Shown: positions 33,977 to 44,920, counted from the stretch's first letter. The stretch: 64,000 bases of DNA from Neurospora tetrasperma FGSC 2508 (GCF_000213175.1 NW_009799099.1:5582179-5646178); one strand, 5' to 3'. The notes: generated by a model not told the origin, from the letters alone. Made by a program: numbers and translations.

Positions 33977-35284
33977 ATGGCGAACGAACGCAGCGAGAAG
34001 ACATCGTCGCCTGGCCTTGTTAACTCTAGCAAGGACCTCAAGAGTGGTGCCTCCACCATCTTCGAATCGAGGCGTCAGTCAGCCAAAGAGTCTGCTGAGA
34101 TGTCCACCCAGAATAAGGCTATCAAGACAACAATACCAGTTCAGCCCATTCCTCCACCCACCTCCAGCAACTCCTGCAGACCCCGTCGCTTGAGTGCCTC
34201 CCTGGCGGTACCCAACCACTCGACCAACAGCCAAATTTTGGATCCCGGGTCTACCGATGCGGATAATGAGAGCAGCAAGGACAACAAGAACAGCGAAGTC
34301 GACGAGATATACGACTCCAGCTCTGGCAAAGAGACTCGAGATGCTGCGGATGATGAGTGCCTTGCTAGGTTGAAGGGGGATAGATCTACTGGCAAAGATG
34401 AGAATCCCTCTAACAAGCACAAGACCTTCGATCGCTGGTTCATCACGAAACCAGTGCCCCAAAGTCGCCCAAATACCTTTACCTCGGCACCTTTTCCAGC
34501 TCAAACATTTCAGGCTACGAACTCCTCAACACCTAGCACCAGCCACGGCTCTGTTTCGGCCACGTTCAATGCACACGGTGGCTTGTTCGAGAGTGCCTTT
34601 CAAGGCGGATTTTCGCAGCGGGCCGATGCGATCATCTCCATTGGCGGACCGGGCATGGGTGGAGACAGACAATGGACATCAGAGACAACATGTGAGCTTG
34701 CTATGGTTGTTGGAGGCACGCTCGGTAGAGGTAATCAAGATATCGCACATCTTGACGCAAATCCAGAAGAAGGGAAGCACACCGGACCAATGGACAATAT
34801 CCCCTGGAGGAACAAAAACTTGTTTCTCGCAAGGAAAAGGGGAGATCCAGACTACCTCTATGATCTGGACCCTAGGGATTTCAATAGACGATTTGAGGAG
34901 CAGGCCCGGGCAGCAAAGCAAGCTGAGGAGGAGGCAGCAAGGAAGCGAGCTGAAGCGCTGCTAGCCTTCGAGAAACTTTACGTTCTCGCCAGAGAGGACC
35001 TGCAGCCTTTACGTTCTGCCAAAGAGCTATCGACAACACATTCATGGCCGGCAAGAACAAAGTTATACTTCTATGACACCTTTGCTTCAAGCAAGAAGTC
35101 CAAAGAGCCTACAACGGAGCGTCCTGTACAAAGCGCCAAAACGTGGCCTGTTAGGAACTTGTTCACTGCAAAGAAGAGAGTGGAAGACTTCTATTCCAGG
35201 GCCAAAGAATCGCACATGGATGCCGAAAGCGAGACATTCGGGAGCATAGTCAAAAAATTCACATTCGGATCGAGGAATCCGTAG
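33977..35284 (+). CDS. Orphan protein, paralogue of the C-terminal part of the 16-20 kb gene
   Basis: 435 residues from MANERSEKTSS, single exon. No named domain. It shares with the gene at 15987-19670 the segments DEIYDS, RDAADD.x.LA.L.G, then NLF..RK and DLD.R(D/E).NR.FEE.A followed by an Ala/Glu-rich helix, in the same order. Identity is patchy, so the duplication is old or the family evolves fast. The first 110 residues are Ser/Thr/Pro-rich and probably disordered. The C-terminal 60 are basic and aromatic (KTWPVRNLFTAKKR, KKFTFGSRNP). The longer start at 33812 is possible but lies before a TATA-like box. Confidence 0.65.
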   Translation: MANERSEKTSSPGLVNSSKDLKSGASTIFESRRQSAKESAEMSTQNKAIKTTIPVQPIPPPTSSNSCRPRRLSASLAVPNHSTNSQILDPGSTDADNESSKDNKNSEVDEIYDSSSGKETRDAADDECLARLKGDRSTGKDENPSNKHKTFDRWFITKPVPQSRPNTFTSAPFPAQTFQATNSSTPSTSHGSVSATFNAHGGLFESAFQGGFSQRADAIISIGGPGMGGDRQWTSETTCELAMVVGGTLGRGNQDIAHLDANPEEGKHTGPMDNIPWRNKNLFLARKRGDPDYLYDLDPRDFNRRFEEQARAAKQAEEEAARKRAEALLAFEKLYVLAREDLQPLRSAKELSTTHSWPARTKLYFYDTFASSKKSKEPTTERPVQSAKTWPVRNLFTAKKRVEDFYSRAKESHMDAESETFGSIVKKFTFGSRNP

Positions 35285-35472
35285 TAGCTGTTAGGGCTGT
35301 ACGTGTTGGCTGTTGACTGCCCCTGTTTGATGAGTTTGTGGGGTTGTTTGATGTGGTGTACTCTACGACGGAGGAGCTGATCACGGGCGAGAGACGACGA
35401 ATGTGGTGGTAAGATTTCTTGCTTGATTTACTTCTAGGTAAGGTGATGCGTGGAAACCAGCGTAGCTCTCAA

Positions 35473-36314
35473 TCAATGGATTTTGATGATGATGATTCTA
35501 TCTGAGTCTCGAGGGAGCTTGAGGCCCCGTTGACAGGCCTTATGTGTAGTAGCCCATGCCTGTGGGCACAAGGCAGTGGCTTCCCATCGGGTCCCCAGCG
35601 ATTTCCCAGGGGGAAATCCCGTGTCATAAGGTAGAGGTACCTCTATCTCAAGGCACTTCTTGTATGAAAGATGATCAAACCCCGGATTGGGGAACTTGTG
35701 GCGGATGTCGAGGAGCACGTTGAATTGAAGGAAGTCGGGCACCGTCACGCAAGTCCTCCTCTCTTGTTCACCGGGTCGGTGTATAGCGGCCTAGAGCAAG
35801 ACAGAAAGTGGCATTAGCAACGTGATGACAGACTGAAAAGAACCGAACATGAAGACCAATGGGTTGGAAAAGAAAGCGAGCACCTAGAGGTACTTACGAA
35901 GAAGCGATTGCAGGAGCCACAGCATCAATAAACTGATCGGGTCCCAAGAAAAGTTCACCCGTCCCGGAGTCCTGGACGGCCAAGGAAGAACAAACAACTC
36001 GGAAAAGTCAAGCCGGCGGCGCCGGGGCTACCTCCTGAAGACTTGGTCAGGCACATGCACGATACCGGGCAGTTTGGGCTTACGGGAGGGGATGTACTTA
36101 CGAACTCAAAAAAAACAAAAACAAAAAAAAACCGGAGATTCTAGGCTGGGCTGAACCACGGCTCGGCGGAAGACATCTTCATGCGGAAGGTGAAGCCGTC
36201 ACCGCTGTCTTCGTCGTCATCGGCATCGACGTCACCTGCCCAAAGGCCGACGGGGTGTTGTTTGGAGGTGCGTGTTTGTGTTTGAGGATCAGAGAGACGA
36301 TCACCGAGAGCCAT
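35473..36314 (-). pseudogene. Decayed fragment of a mitochondrial aspartate/glutamate carrier (EF-hand part)
   Basis: An exon at 35971-35898 encodes GELFLGPDQFIDAVAP, matching the first EF-hand region of fungal aspartate/glutamate carriers (Agc1/aralar type). It ends in a GTAAGT donor, an 107-base intron with GCTAAT branch and CTCTAG acceptor follows, and the next exon from 35790 encodes DPVNKRGG and, in another frame, VTVPDFLQFNVLL, which matches the second EF-hand helix. The two matches are in the family's order but in different frames, and the intervening DYHKIKREQY-type segment of the family is missing. An upstream ATG frame (36314-36141, 57 codons, MALGDRLSDPQ) may be a first exon. The tail ends in low-complexity sequence. 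Confidence 0.45.
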
Positions 36315-37326
36315 CAGATGAGCACTGCAAAGCCCAAAAGCAACTCTAACTCGGCCTTGGGATCGCGGGACAAGTGGAAGAGCATTGTAAGAAATTGAGT
36401 TGGGATGGAAGTCCGTCAAAAGGAAGTTCACTTTGATGTTGGGTGAAAGAGGAAGAGAGACGGAAGAAAAGGCGAGGAGGGAAAAAGAGCGGATTTTGGG
36501 TTTCAATCACGGGCAGGCTTTTCCAGCCTTGTACCTACCAGGTGCCAGCAGGTACCTAGAGGTACCTCAGGTACCGTGACTATGACTTCCCCTTCTTTCC
36601 TTTTGGAAACAAACAGCTGACCATCAAATTCGATCTCTGTTTGTCCTGCGTGCCTGCCCCGGATTCTGGAAGACTTGCTCCGGGACCGAAGATCTACTGG
36701 ATCATACACCCCACCTCTCCATGCCATCCCTGCTGGTAGAGCAAGGCACATCTCTGGGCTGTTTTTGAAGATCTTCCTTGAGAGAGTGGATGGGAAGGAG
36801 GGAGATACTTGGCCAAGGTACATCTGTACGGTGACGACTTGGTTGGTCGAGTTCTTTCCTTCGTGCCCCTGGGCTCTCAGCTCTGAGAGACCATGCTGGC
36901 AGACATAAGGCCCCCTTCTTCCAGCCCCTTCGCTCGTCCCGTTTTCCTTCATCATATGCCCTCTTTATTTCCAAGCCTTCAGAACTTCATCACCACAAGA
37001 GGAACCTCCTGTTATCTTCGTCTGATGGGTTGCCGACATTCTCTCCGGCGTCGCAAGTGTCCCGTCGGCAACCCATCAGGCAGACTCGGCCTTGAGGTAA
37101 GAAATCCTGACTCTTTTCCTCTACTGTCTCTGCGCCTGTGGAATTTCTGGATCAATGTTTCCTTCAAACTTCCAACATCCTTTGTCCTTCCGCGATCACA
37201 AACTTTGTCAACTTCATTCCATGCTATCAAACATCGCTGTTCCATCCTGACCTGATGGTTGTGCATGTGCATTTCTGACCAAATACACCATCTGAGCAGC
37301 GCCGGAAGAACAACACGCCTGCGCCA
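36315..37326. other. Intergenic region
   Basis: A 150-codon minus frame from ATG 36955 to 36503 is open but passes through a cluster of AGGTACC palindromes (EVPLGTCWHLVG) and shows no family; I do not call it a gene. Otherwise nothing is seen. Confidence 0.35.
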
Positions 37327-37795
37327 ATGGCACCGCTACTACCCTCGAGCACTCCATTGGCCGAGACTATTTGGCGTCTCGAGGTACGCTCAACCGGATC
37401 CGCCCCGCATCAGCCCTTTGCCCCCCGACACAACTTCAGCTGACTGCCCTGTTAAGAGGATGCCTCTGGACCCAAAGCAGGATATGGAGAAAGAAATGCA
37501 CATGCAGCCCTCCAACCACCTTGAGGGTGACCCGCCGCCGACTTCGAACAAGATACCTCTATTTACTGCAAGACCTGACTCCGCCCGTTACGATGTCCAT
37601 GCACTCACTGACGATTTCGATGCAACGCAGGCTCTCTCGACATTGAATCTAGCGATGAGAATCTCACCCTGTCCTCGACCTCCCGAAAAGATTACCCCCG
37701 AGACGGGAGTCCTCAAGAAAGATCTTCAGCAACTTGATGCTCCGCCCAGAAGATCAACGAGCAATACACCGACCCAGTCAACAAGATCAATCTGA
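37327..37795 (+). CDS. Small orphan protein, two exons
   Basis: Exons 37327-37383 (MAPLLPSSTPLAETIWRLE) and 37457-37795, 131 residues. Donor GTACGC, acceptor TTAAG preceded by a GCTGACT branch; phase 0. An alternative acceptor at 37439 opens another frame. The product is Pro/Asp/Ser-rich, starts exon 2 with RMPLDPKQDMEKEMHM, and contains ARYDVHALTDDFDATQALSTL. No family recognised. The exon 2 frame is open through the intron as well, so splicing is inferred only from the signals. Confidence 0.4.
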
Positions 37796-40573
37796 GCACC
37801 TGGCGAGCGGCTCCCAGAATACTTTTAGCGGGCGAGCACTGGCTCCCGCAGTTTCTTGTTTGGGTCCATTTTTTTTGAAACTATCCGCTTTCGATATCCA
37901 ACAGTTGGTGGAGGAGGATAGCTGGCGTGGTGGTGGAGAAATACGAGAGGGGGACACTGGACTGTCTTGTATAATTTAGGATGTTTGGGTTTTTCGTCTT
38001 CGTTCGCTCTCTTATTCCTTTCATTCTTTCTCTCTTTCTCTTTCTCTTTTTCTTTCCCTTTCCCATGTAAAGGTGTTCATCTCTTTGCCATCTCATGACA
38101 AAGCCTAGAGGTAGGTCACTTGAGCAAACACGGCGGTCTCACTAGGAGGAAAACAAGCAGTCGTAACCCAGAAAACGGGAGGATTGTTTGCTCTTTGTTT
38201 CAGCAGCAGATGGAGACGAGACAGAGGAACAAAACTCCAAGACTTCGGACCATTTACAAGACCGATATAGAAGTTAGGACAACAAGTCATTTGAAGACGA
38301 AAAGGGAAGTCTTTTGCTCCGTTTCTGTTGGAGGGAAGGGCTTCCATCATGGTTTGTAAAAGTGTTTGAACGTAAAGTGAGGATGTACAGGATGTGGGGG
38401 GAGGCACACAGTCCGGAAAAGTCGGCTTGGGATTTGGAGGACTACTTCTGGGCTCTACGAAAGAGAGAAAACTCGGAATTTGTGTTGAGAAGACGCAGCC
38501 GTGCGGTTGTGGTCACTTGATACATGTAGTACTCTAGAGGCACCTCTAGTCAATTCTAGAGACGGGCATGGAACAAATCACTACCACTGTACGTGATATC
38601 TCGTGTCAGCGGAGGAATCGAAGTGTTCCTCCCTGCGCTCAAAGTCTTGCTCGTGCCTCGCCCAGCATCAAGCGCCAGGCACCCAGCCGCACAACTCAAC
38701 ACTGGCTGGAGGCTGCCTCAAAGAAGTACAGATAAAATATCAGTTTAAACCAAACTTCCAGCTTGCCGTGGATTGTATATTCATGCTTCGCCTCTCCTGC
38801 ACGGGCTCCTTTGCCCTCTTGCAGATGACCACATCCCTTTTCCCTGCCCCTAATGACTCCCAATAGAAATTCCAGAAAGAAAGGCTCGGACAATTATAGC
38901 AGTAGAGATGAAACTTCGACGCCTTATTCCAAGCTGTTCAACATAATGTGATACATTGTACTTTTCACCATTTAGAGGTAGGTGGGGCAAATCGTCGAGT
39001 GTCTGTCTCGCCCAGTACGCCGAGGCAGGGATAAGGTCCGAGCTTGAAGACTGTGATCGGATCAATGCTTGCTTTCTCCAGCCTCAACGAAGAGGGCCTG
39101 GATTTGTATACCTCGCGAGATTCTGGATGACCGGGAAATTTTGGAGTTGAGACGAAAGTCGGGGCGCAAAGCCACAGTGTCTTGCTTCGAGGAAGAATGG
39201 TGGAAGTGGCCAGCACAAAGTCGGCGCAAGTCAAGATGAGTTGCGAAGCACAGAAAAACGCGGAATTGATACTATATGGCTGGTTTACATACAAATTCCT
39301 CTAAGAAATATGTGCCAAAGACTGTGTGCTTTATTCCACATGATTGCCAGAACAATATTTGAACGTAGAGGTATGCCCGAGTTTGGGACTCGAGTAGGTA
39401 CCTACCTAATGATAGCAGCAATATGCCAGACTTGGACTCTTCAGTTCGGGTTCTTCGCCAGAAAGCTGTCTCCGTATCCAAACTAAAAGTTTGATGAAAC
39501 CGTTCAGGAACTCAAGAGCAATGACCATGAGAATCTGCCTGCGAGCCCCGAAGCCCCGCGGTCCGGGACCGAGACGTAATTCTTCAGACCACCCCGCCAT
39601 CTTGTAGCCGCTCCTTCCAACTTCAAGACGGCGTTTGCCCTGCGGGGACACTAGACCGTAGCTTCTCCATTCTTCGTTATCTCGTCGCGTCTTTCGTCTC
39701 TTCTCCAAGTTCGAGACCCAGATATGCCAAGGGCTAGTGGCTCGATTTTTCCTTTCTGTTGTCCTGATGACGTCCATTTGGTACAAATCCCAAGGCAACC
39801 AGCCGTCAAAAGACGGGATGATTTGAAAGTACAGCAGGCTCGTTCCAGCGCTCTCACAATAGAATCGTGGATCATCCCCAACTTGCCCCTCCATAAAACC
39901 TTGCCCGGGCCCACGATTTCCTTCCCTCTTCTTCCTCTTTTCTTCTCCAGGTATTATCCCACCAGCAAGCTCTGAGTGAAGAAGTCCAAAGTCAAAGCAA
40001 TCATCAGCAGTACCAGTGCGCTCTCTTTTACTTCATGCCATTTGAAGATCCTCCCAAGCTACAAGTCTCTGCCCGCCCAGCTCGCTACGACTTTGTCCCC
40101 TTTCCGGGTTCTCTGGCCGCCTCCCTCGATCAAGAAAGAACTTCCCCGGGCTTACCTCTCTGAGCTCGTCTCTCGGCGGAAGACGCCAAACCGCAAAAGT
40201 AAGATTACCAGCTTCTTTGCCTCTCTCTTGTCAGATCACTAACGCCTCACAGCCACCTCGCTTTTCCCTCTCACTCCAAGAGTGAACTTCCTTGACGACC
40301 TTACCTTCAGCAAGGGCGTCAACCTTCCCTAGCACCCGAAGTCCTTCTCGCTCTCGTCCTCAACTGCTACTCCTGACTCTCCGTCGGTCCCTCCTCGCGC
40401 CACAAACAAGCTCGACATCTAGCCCGAGTTTTGTCTCGCCCGTCTCCTCCTCTCCGACGGAGACAAGGACTGTCCCGTCTCTCCACCACTGCTGCTCTCC
40501 AGACTTCTCACCAGGAAGTCAGCCCCTCTCACTCCCAAGCCCAATCTCCTCTACCTCCCCGTCGGCAGCCAAG
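37796..40573. other. Intergenic region with a few unplaced ORFs
   Basis: A CT-rich tract (about 38010-38060) lies after the small gene. The best candidate frame is minus 39894-39406 (162 codons from ATG, MEGQVGDDPRFY...), mixed composition, no family; I list it separately with low confidence. The 600 bases before 40574 are pyrimidine-rich and fit a long leader of the next gene. Confidence 0.4.
39406..39894 (-). CDS. Possible orphan ORF
   Basis: 162 codons from an ATG, no introns. It has FDGWLPWDLYQM early, a basic middle and an FLNGFIKLLVWIR hydrophobic patch near the end. It faces the leader of the gene at 40574 and might share its promoter. No homology recognised; chance is possible. Confidence 0.28.
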   Translation of the reverse strand: MEGQVGDDPRFYCESAGTSLLYFQIIPSFDGWLPWDLYQMDVIRTTERKNRATSPWHIWVSNLEKRRKTRRDNEEWRSYGLVSPQGKRRLEVGRSGYKMAGWSEELRLGPGPRGFGARRQILMVIALEFLNGFIKLLVWIRRQLSGEEPELKSPSLAYCCYH

Positions 40574-41533
40574 ATGTGCATCCGCATCGACCAGCACTGG
40601 CACTGCCACCACCAGCACGGCGGTTGCAAGGGCAAGATCAACAAGCTCACCGACGACGACCCCATTCTCCCTCAATGGGCACCGTGCCAGCGCGCCCAAC
40701 GGACCGGCGAGATGTGCGAAGAAGTCATGGTCATCCCCCAGCACCTGGCCATGTGCTGCCCCATGCACCACTCGCGGCGGATTCGGCAACTTGAGGAGCT
40801 GTGGCGGAACGAGTGGAAGAACCAGGTGTTCGACCACTTCTCCCAGAGGCAGAAACACTTGTCGGACCGGGAGAAGGCAGACTGGCGCCGGGCCCGCGAT
40901 CTGGAGAAGAAGCGGTGGGACGAGTTCCAGAGCAAACTGGAGCCCGTATACGCTCAGCTGGGCAACCGGCTCAACGCCGTCGTCGTCCGCGCCTTTGGTA
41001 TGACCTTCTACGAGCGCATCGAGCAGATCATGCTGGCTTTCGTCGCCGTGGTGCGCCGCCAGTGCGTCCTCGGCCCGGAGAACTTTGAGCGCGCCAAGAG
41101 ACAGGAGGCTCGCGAGGCTCTGCTGGAGCTCGAGGAGAGAGATCGCCAGACCGCTGCCGCTACTGATGGCCCGCCGCCGCCCATTCCTCCCAAGAGCAGC
41201 AAGAGGAGACAGAGGTCTCTGACCTCGGTCAGCCAGGGTGATTTGAAGAAGGCCCAGGATTCCCTGGTACAGATGTCATTGTCTGGCACTACTGGTGGCT
41301 CAGCCCCAGCCCAGACTCGTCCTCTTCCTCCGGCTCCTGTTTCGACTGCCGCCGTCGCTGACCCCTCTTCTTCCTCGTCCGCGTTTGGCCCTGACGATGA
41401 CGCTGCAATCGCAAGTGCCGCGTCTGTCGAACATGCCTTCCGCCCTCCTTCACGCGGTTCCTCCGCTGCCTCGTCTTCGGGTGAGGACAGTGAAAGCGAA
41501 GACGAGACGCCCTTGCTCCGCAGGGACTTGTAG
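40574..41533 (+). CDS. Cys/His-rich fungal protein with a disordered tail
   Basis: 319 residues, single exon, start chosen at the ATG after the CT-rich leader (context AAGATGTGC). The first 70 residues hold many Cys and His: C2, H8, H10, H12, H13, H15, C18, then a second group of Cys (CQRAQRTGEMC) and CCPMHH. This looks like a metal-binding module but matches no finger type I know. A predicted long helix follows (LEELWRNEWKNQVFDHF through RRARDLEKKRWDEF), then a segment with NAVVVRAFGMTFYERIEQIM. The last 120 residues are Pro/Ser-rich with acidic ending SGEDSESEDETPLLRRDL. The strong third-position C/G bias suggests a genuine, well-expressed gene. Confidence 0.8.
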   Translation: MCIRIDQHWHCHHQHGGCKGKINKLTDDDPILPQWAPCQRAQRTGEMCEEVMVIPQHLAMCCPMHHSRRIRQLEELWRNEWKNQVFDHFSQRQKHLSDREKADWRRARDLEKKRWDEFQSKLEPVYAQLGNRLNAVVVRAFGMTFYERIEQIMLAFVAVVRRQCVLGPENFERAKRQEAREALLELEERDRQTAAATDGPPPPIPPKSSKRRQRSLTSVSQGDLKKAQDSLVQMSLSGTTGGSAPAQTRPLPPAPVSTAAVADPSSSSSAFGPDDDAAIASAASVEHAFRPPSRGSSAASSSGEDSESEDETPLLRRDL

Positions 41534-43979
41534 GACTCCAGCGTCAGCTGGGTCTACAAGAATCGCCCCCATCGTCCCGGGACCAGCGATACAAGGGCAA
41601 TCACAGTGCTCCTCAAGACCTTGGATTCAAGTGCTGCAAACAGGCAACCATCGCCCCCAAAGACCTGGGACTCGGCGTATAACGGGCTGAAAAAACGACT
41701 CCTTAAGACCTGGAGCAACGTGAAGAGGCAACTTTAGCACTCCCCAAAGACCCAGGGCGAGGAAGTTCACGGGCAAAGTCTTTGATTTCCGCTCCCAGAA
41801 ATTGTCCCGGGTGAAGCGAAGTATGGGTTAAAAAAGCGTTTCCAAAGACCTGGGGCAAACGTGTTGGGCAACTTCGTCCCTTGAGGGGGATGGAGTAGGG
41901 GAGGTGAGGCATAGGATCCGGAACTTTGATGGCGTCAGATGAACTGGTCTTTGGGTGTGCTCCAGCAAGGCAAGCTCGCGCCCAAGAGAGGTGGAGAGTT
42001 TTGAGATGGTGGTGACAATGGAGTGTTGTTGGGGATGGTAGAGGTAGGTACCTAACTTTGGGTCATGTACCTCTACGGTGTTGACTGGAGGGGGTAAGAT
42101 GTCGGTCGCTTCTAGGTTCAAAAGGGGCCCGGTTTTTTCATGGTTTTGGGAGCTTCTCGCAAAGGTCTACAGGCTGGAACATGCCACACTATCATGACGC
42201 GTTGGGAGGCGCTGATGATATTCTGGGATTTGCTAGTGGTCTTTGGTTTGAAGTTTTCACTGAGAAGAAGGATTTGGGTTCGGGATGAACGGTTTTTTTT
42301 TCCGGAGTTCAAGGTTGATACCCTGGGTGATTAATTGATCTGGTTCTGGGCTGCGCTTGAATGTTCCACTTGGTGATTTGACGCTCTTGTGAATGTTAAT
42401 GTGAATGTCAATGTGTTCTCTTCACTAAAAGGACCAAGGTTTCACCTTGCTTTCACTTTGGATTTGTTTGCTAATTCACTTTCACAGATTGCAAGAGACG
42501 GAAGAAGAAAGAGTGTGCAAGAGCCTGCCCTGGTCTTATAAGGCGCAACAAGACGCTGGAGGAGGCAGTGCAGCTGTCAGTCAAAACCATAGAGGTACCT
42601 CTGCCCTAGCTCTGGCTCACTCTTTGTCCTTCACCTCTTCTGGAGATCCCCTCAACAACGACCACCTCTATGAGAACCCTATCTCCGTCCAAATCAATAA
42701 CGACAGCGGGCAAAACATCACCTTGGGACACGAAAGACATCCAAGTCCACAGCAGTATGGCTGAACCGGTTGTCGACCAATACAAGGGGCATAGAACACA
42801 TTATAATACGGTTCTGGCTGGCCAAAATTTCTCGAGTCAACTCGATTCAGGTATACCTAGAGGTAAGTAAGTACCTCTATCATTTGATTCAAAGACTGCT
42901 CCTCCACTCCGTCCCTTGAAGTTTTCTTCCTCCCGTCCGTTACTGGCCGAATGCAGGATAAATAGGTGCCAAACCACCCCAGAAACGCCTTCGAACGCCT
43001 AGAGGTACGAACGCCGGGATCAATCCAAGTCCCGAAGACTCCCGTCCTTGTCCAAGTCTCTTCTCGTCTTCCCAACGCTACATCTCTTTTCCCCTCCTTC
43101 TCCCTCTCACTCTCCTCATCCCCTTCCACGTCCCCCTTCCTCCCCTTGAACCTCCATGCCTCCATCATCCGCTATAAATCGTCCCCTCCCTCCCTTCCAC
43201 CTCTGCCATGTCCCTCTACCTCTCCTCCACCACCCTCCTCATCCTCTTCCAACCTTACCTAGATGTATTTAACATCCTCCTCCAGTGCCCGTCCTCCACC
43301 CATCTGCATCGTAGAGGTATCTGGATTGACATAAAGTTCTTCGACAAGAAGACGGAAGGCTGCAAGTGGCGGAAGGCTACCTCTATCTAAAAATCCGGTC
43401 GTGATGTTGTGGCAACCTCGAGGCAGTCACTTGTTGATGAGCTCCGCTTTAATTCACGGATTGCAAGGATGGTGTCACCCGATTAGTTCTTACATGTCTA
43501 GAGGTATGGAAACAGGCGTCTAACTCAGTTCAATTTCCGTTGCGGTTTAGGTACTACCTTGGTCTCAAGCTGCCAGTCTACTTCGTACCTACCCCTGTGT
43601 CGGAATTAGGGTCCTCGTCAAGAGTCAGCCCTAAGAAACGGGAGGTCAGCCTAGCTGGGCGAGACATTCGCGTTGCAGACGTCGGCAATTCCCTCTGGGT
43701 ACGAGAGACGGACAGACAAACACCCAAGTACGGTTAGACAAAATGTTGGACAGAGTCCACGAATGCCCCTGGATAGAGGTAACTGTGCGGGAGAAAACGC
43801 CAACCACACCAAATAGCATGTCCAGGAGCTAATAATAGGAATGTTTACGAACGAACACGGAGGAGGTCCAGAATGACAAGGATTGGAAGGCACTGAAATT
43901 GCCGATATTCCCATTCCGCTACCTGTACACTACTTCTAGCTACCTACCTACCTACCTACCTAGAGATACCTACCTCTAC
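41534..43979. other. Intergenic region with 44-bp repeats and palindromes
   Basis: Begins with degenerate repeats in the presumed 3' untranslated region (separate entry). Many copies of the TAGAGGTACCTCTA element follow (42040, 42593, 42845, 43005, 43313, 43499, 43775) and a CTAC repeat near 43936-43985. Frames of 60-105 codons exist but none is convincing. Confidence 0.45.
41610..41880 (+). repeat. Degenerate ~44-bp tandem repeat
   Basis: The core aaagacctggg recurs near 41614, 41659, 41703, 41746 and 41849, with partly conserved flanks (gcaac, ccc). It lies just after the stop of the Cys/His-rich gene, within its likely 3' untranslated region. Confidence 0.65.
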
Positions 43980-44633
43980 CTAGGCACCTATGCTAACCCA
44001 TTTCATCTGCAAACGAAGAAACCAAGTTCCAGTCCATGGAGTGTTGTTACCGCGTGGCTCCCCACAGGTACGGTCTGCCACCGAACAAGACATGCCGAAG
44101 TTGAAGCTGCTTGCCATTGAATCTCGCTCGAAGATCATCTTGAATGATATCCTCAACCTGCAAAGGAAACCAAGTTCCAGTTCATGGAGTGTTTTTATCG
44201 CGTGGCTCCCTACGGTCTGCCACCGGAACAAGACATGCCAAAGTTGAAACTGCTGGCCATGGAATTGCGCTCGAATACCTATCATCTTCGATGATATCCT
44301 GTTGGAATTCCGTGCTCTGGGCCGCCCATTCCCCGGCATTCCCTTCCAGATATTTAGGCTGCCCTGGTTTCCGTTTCTCCTCTTCCGTTCGACAACTCCA
44401 GAATCAAGTCCTTTTCGTTGTCGCCTTTTCCAGCCCATGACATATCCCGACACTGGTAGGTGGTACTCATAAAGTTTAAGGCCCCAGGCGACCAAATCGG
44501 CGTTGAGGATGGACTGTACGACGGCCCTAGCACCGACCGGCGAAGTCGGAGAAGATAGCCTCGTTGGGCCCCGGATTTTTTCTGCAGTTTCGAAGCCAGT
44601 GTTAGCTTCTAACAAAGGAAGATGACGGGTCAT
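43980..44633 (-). CDS. Possible orphan ORF containing a tandem duplication
   Basis: 217 codons from ATG (MTRHLPLLEANTGF). The C-terminal half is built over a 148-bp tandem repeat: FHGQQFQLWHVLFRWQT in copy one corresponds to FNGKQLQLRHVLFGGRP in copy two, but copy two is read in a shifted frame in this ORF. The plus strand is also open over one copy (MECFYRVAPYGLPPEQDM). I cannot tell which strand, if either, is coding. Confidence 0.3.
   Translation of the reverse strand: MTRHLPLLEANTGFETAEKIRGPTRLSSPTSPVGARAVVQSILNADLVAWGLKLYEYHLPVSGYVMGWKRRQRKGLDSGVVERKRRNGNQGSLNIWKGMPGNGRPRARNSNRISSKMIGIRAQFHGQQFQLWHVLFRWQTVGSHAIKTLHELELGFLCRLRISFKMIFERDSMASSFNFGMSCSVADRTCGEPRGNNTPWTGTWFLRLQMKWVSIGA
44011..44306. 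repeat. 148-bp tandem duplication
   Basis: Two adjacent copies begin near 44011 and 44159 (anchor accaagttccag at 44021 and 44169). They differ by scattered substitutions and small indels, so the duplication is not recent. Confidence 0.8.
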
Positions 44634-44734
44634 TGTACTCTGGATGTGTGAGCGAAGAAAGTGCTTGACTCTCTCAAAGAGGATGGAAGCTTTTGTACAT
44701 ATATGGGATCAAATTGGAACGGGAACCAATTGTG

Positions 44735-44920
44735 TCAAGTGTGACACGGGGCAGTAGAGGAAAGTAGGTACCTACCGGAGTCGCAGAGACGCAAGCCGGG
44801 CTTGTCGAGATACTCGGGTGTTGTTTTCAGTCGAGGACAATGTGGAGCGGGCGCGGAGGCCGTGCCGCGGTAGGCAGGACCTTCATAGCCGCCGGCCCGC
44901 TCCGCGTACTGACTTGTTGT
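44735..44920 (-). CDS. Possible exon of an unrecognised small gene
   Basis: After a GCTAAC branch and an AAGTCAG acceptor, a frame reads YAERAGGYEGPAYRG and TTPEYLDKPGLRLCD, then meets a GTAGGT donor near 44776. Composition is protein-like. The upstream exon would fall in or near the Asp-codon (GATGAC) repeat at 45058-45150. The start and the remaining exons are not resolved. Confidence 0.3.
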   Translation of the reverse strand, partial: TTSQYAERAGGYEGPAYRGTASAPAPHCPRLKTTPEYLDKPGLRLCDSGRYLLSSTAPCHT

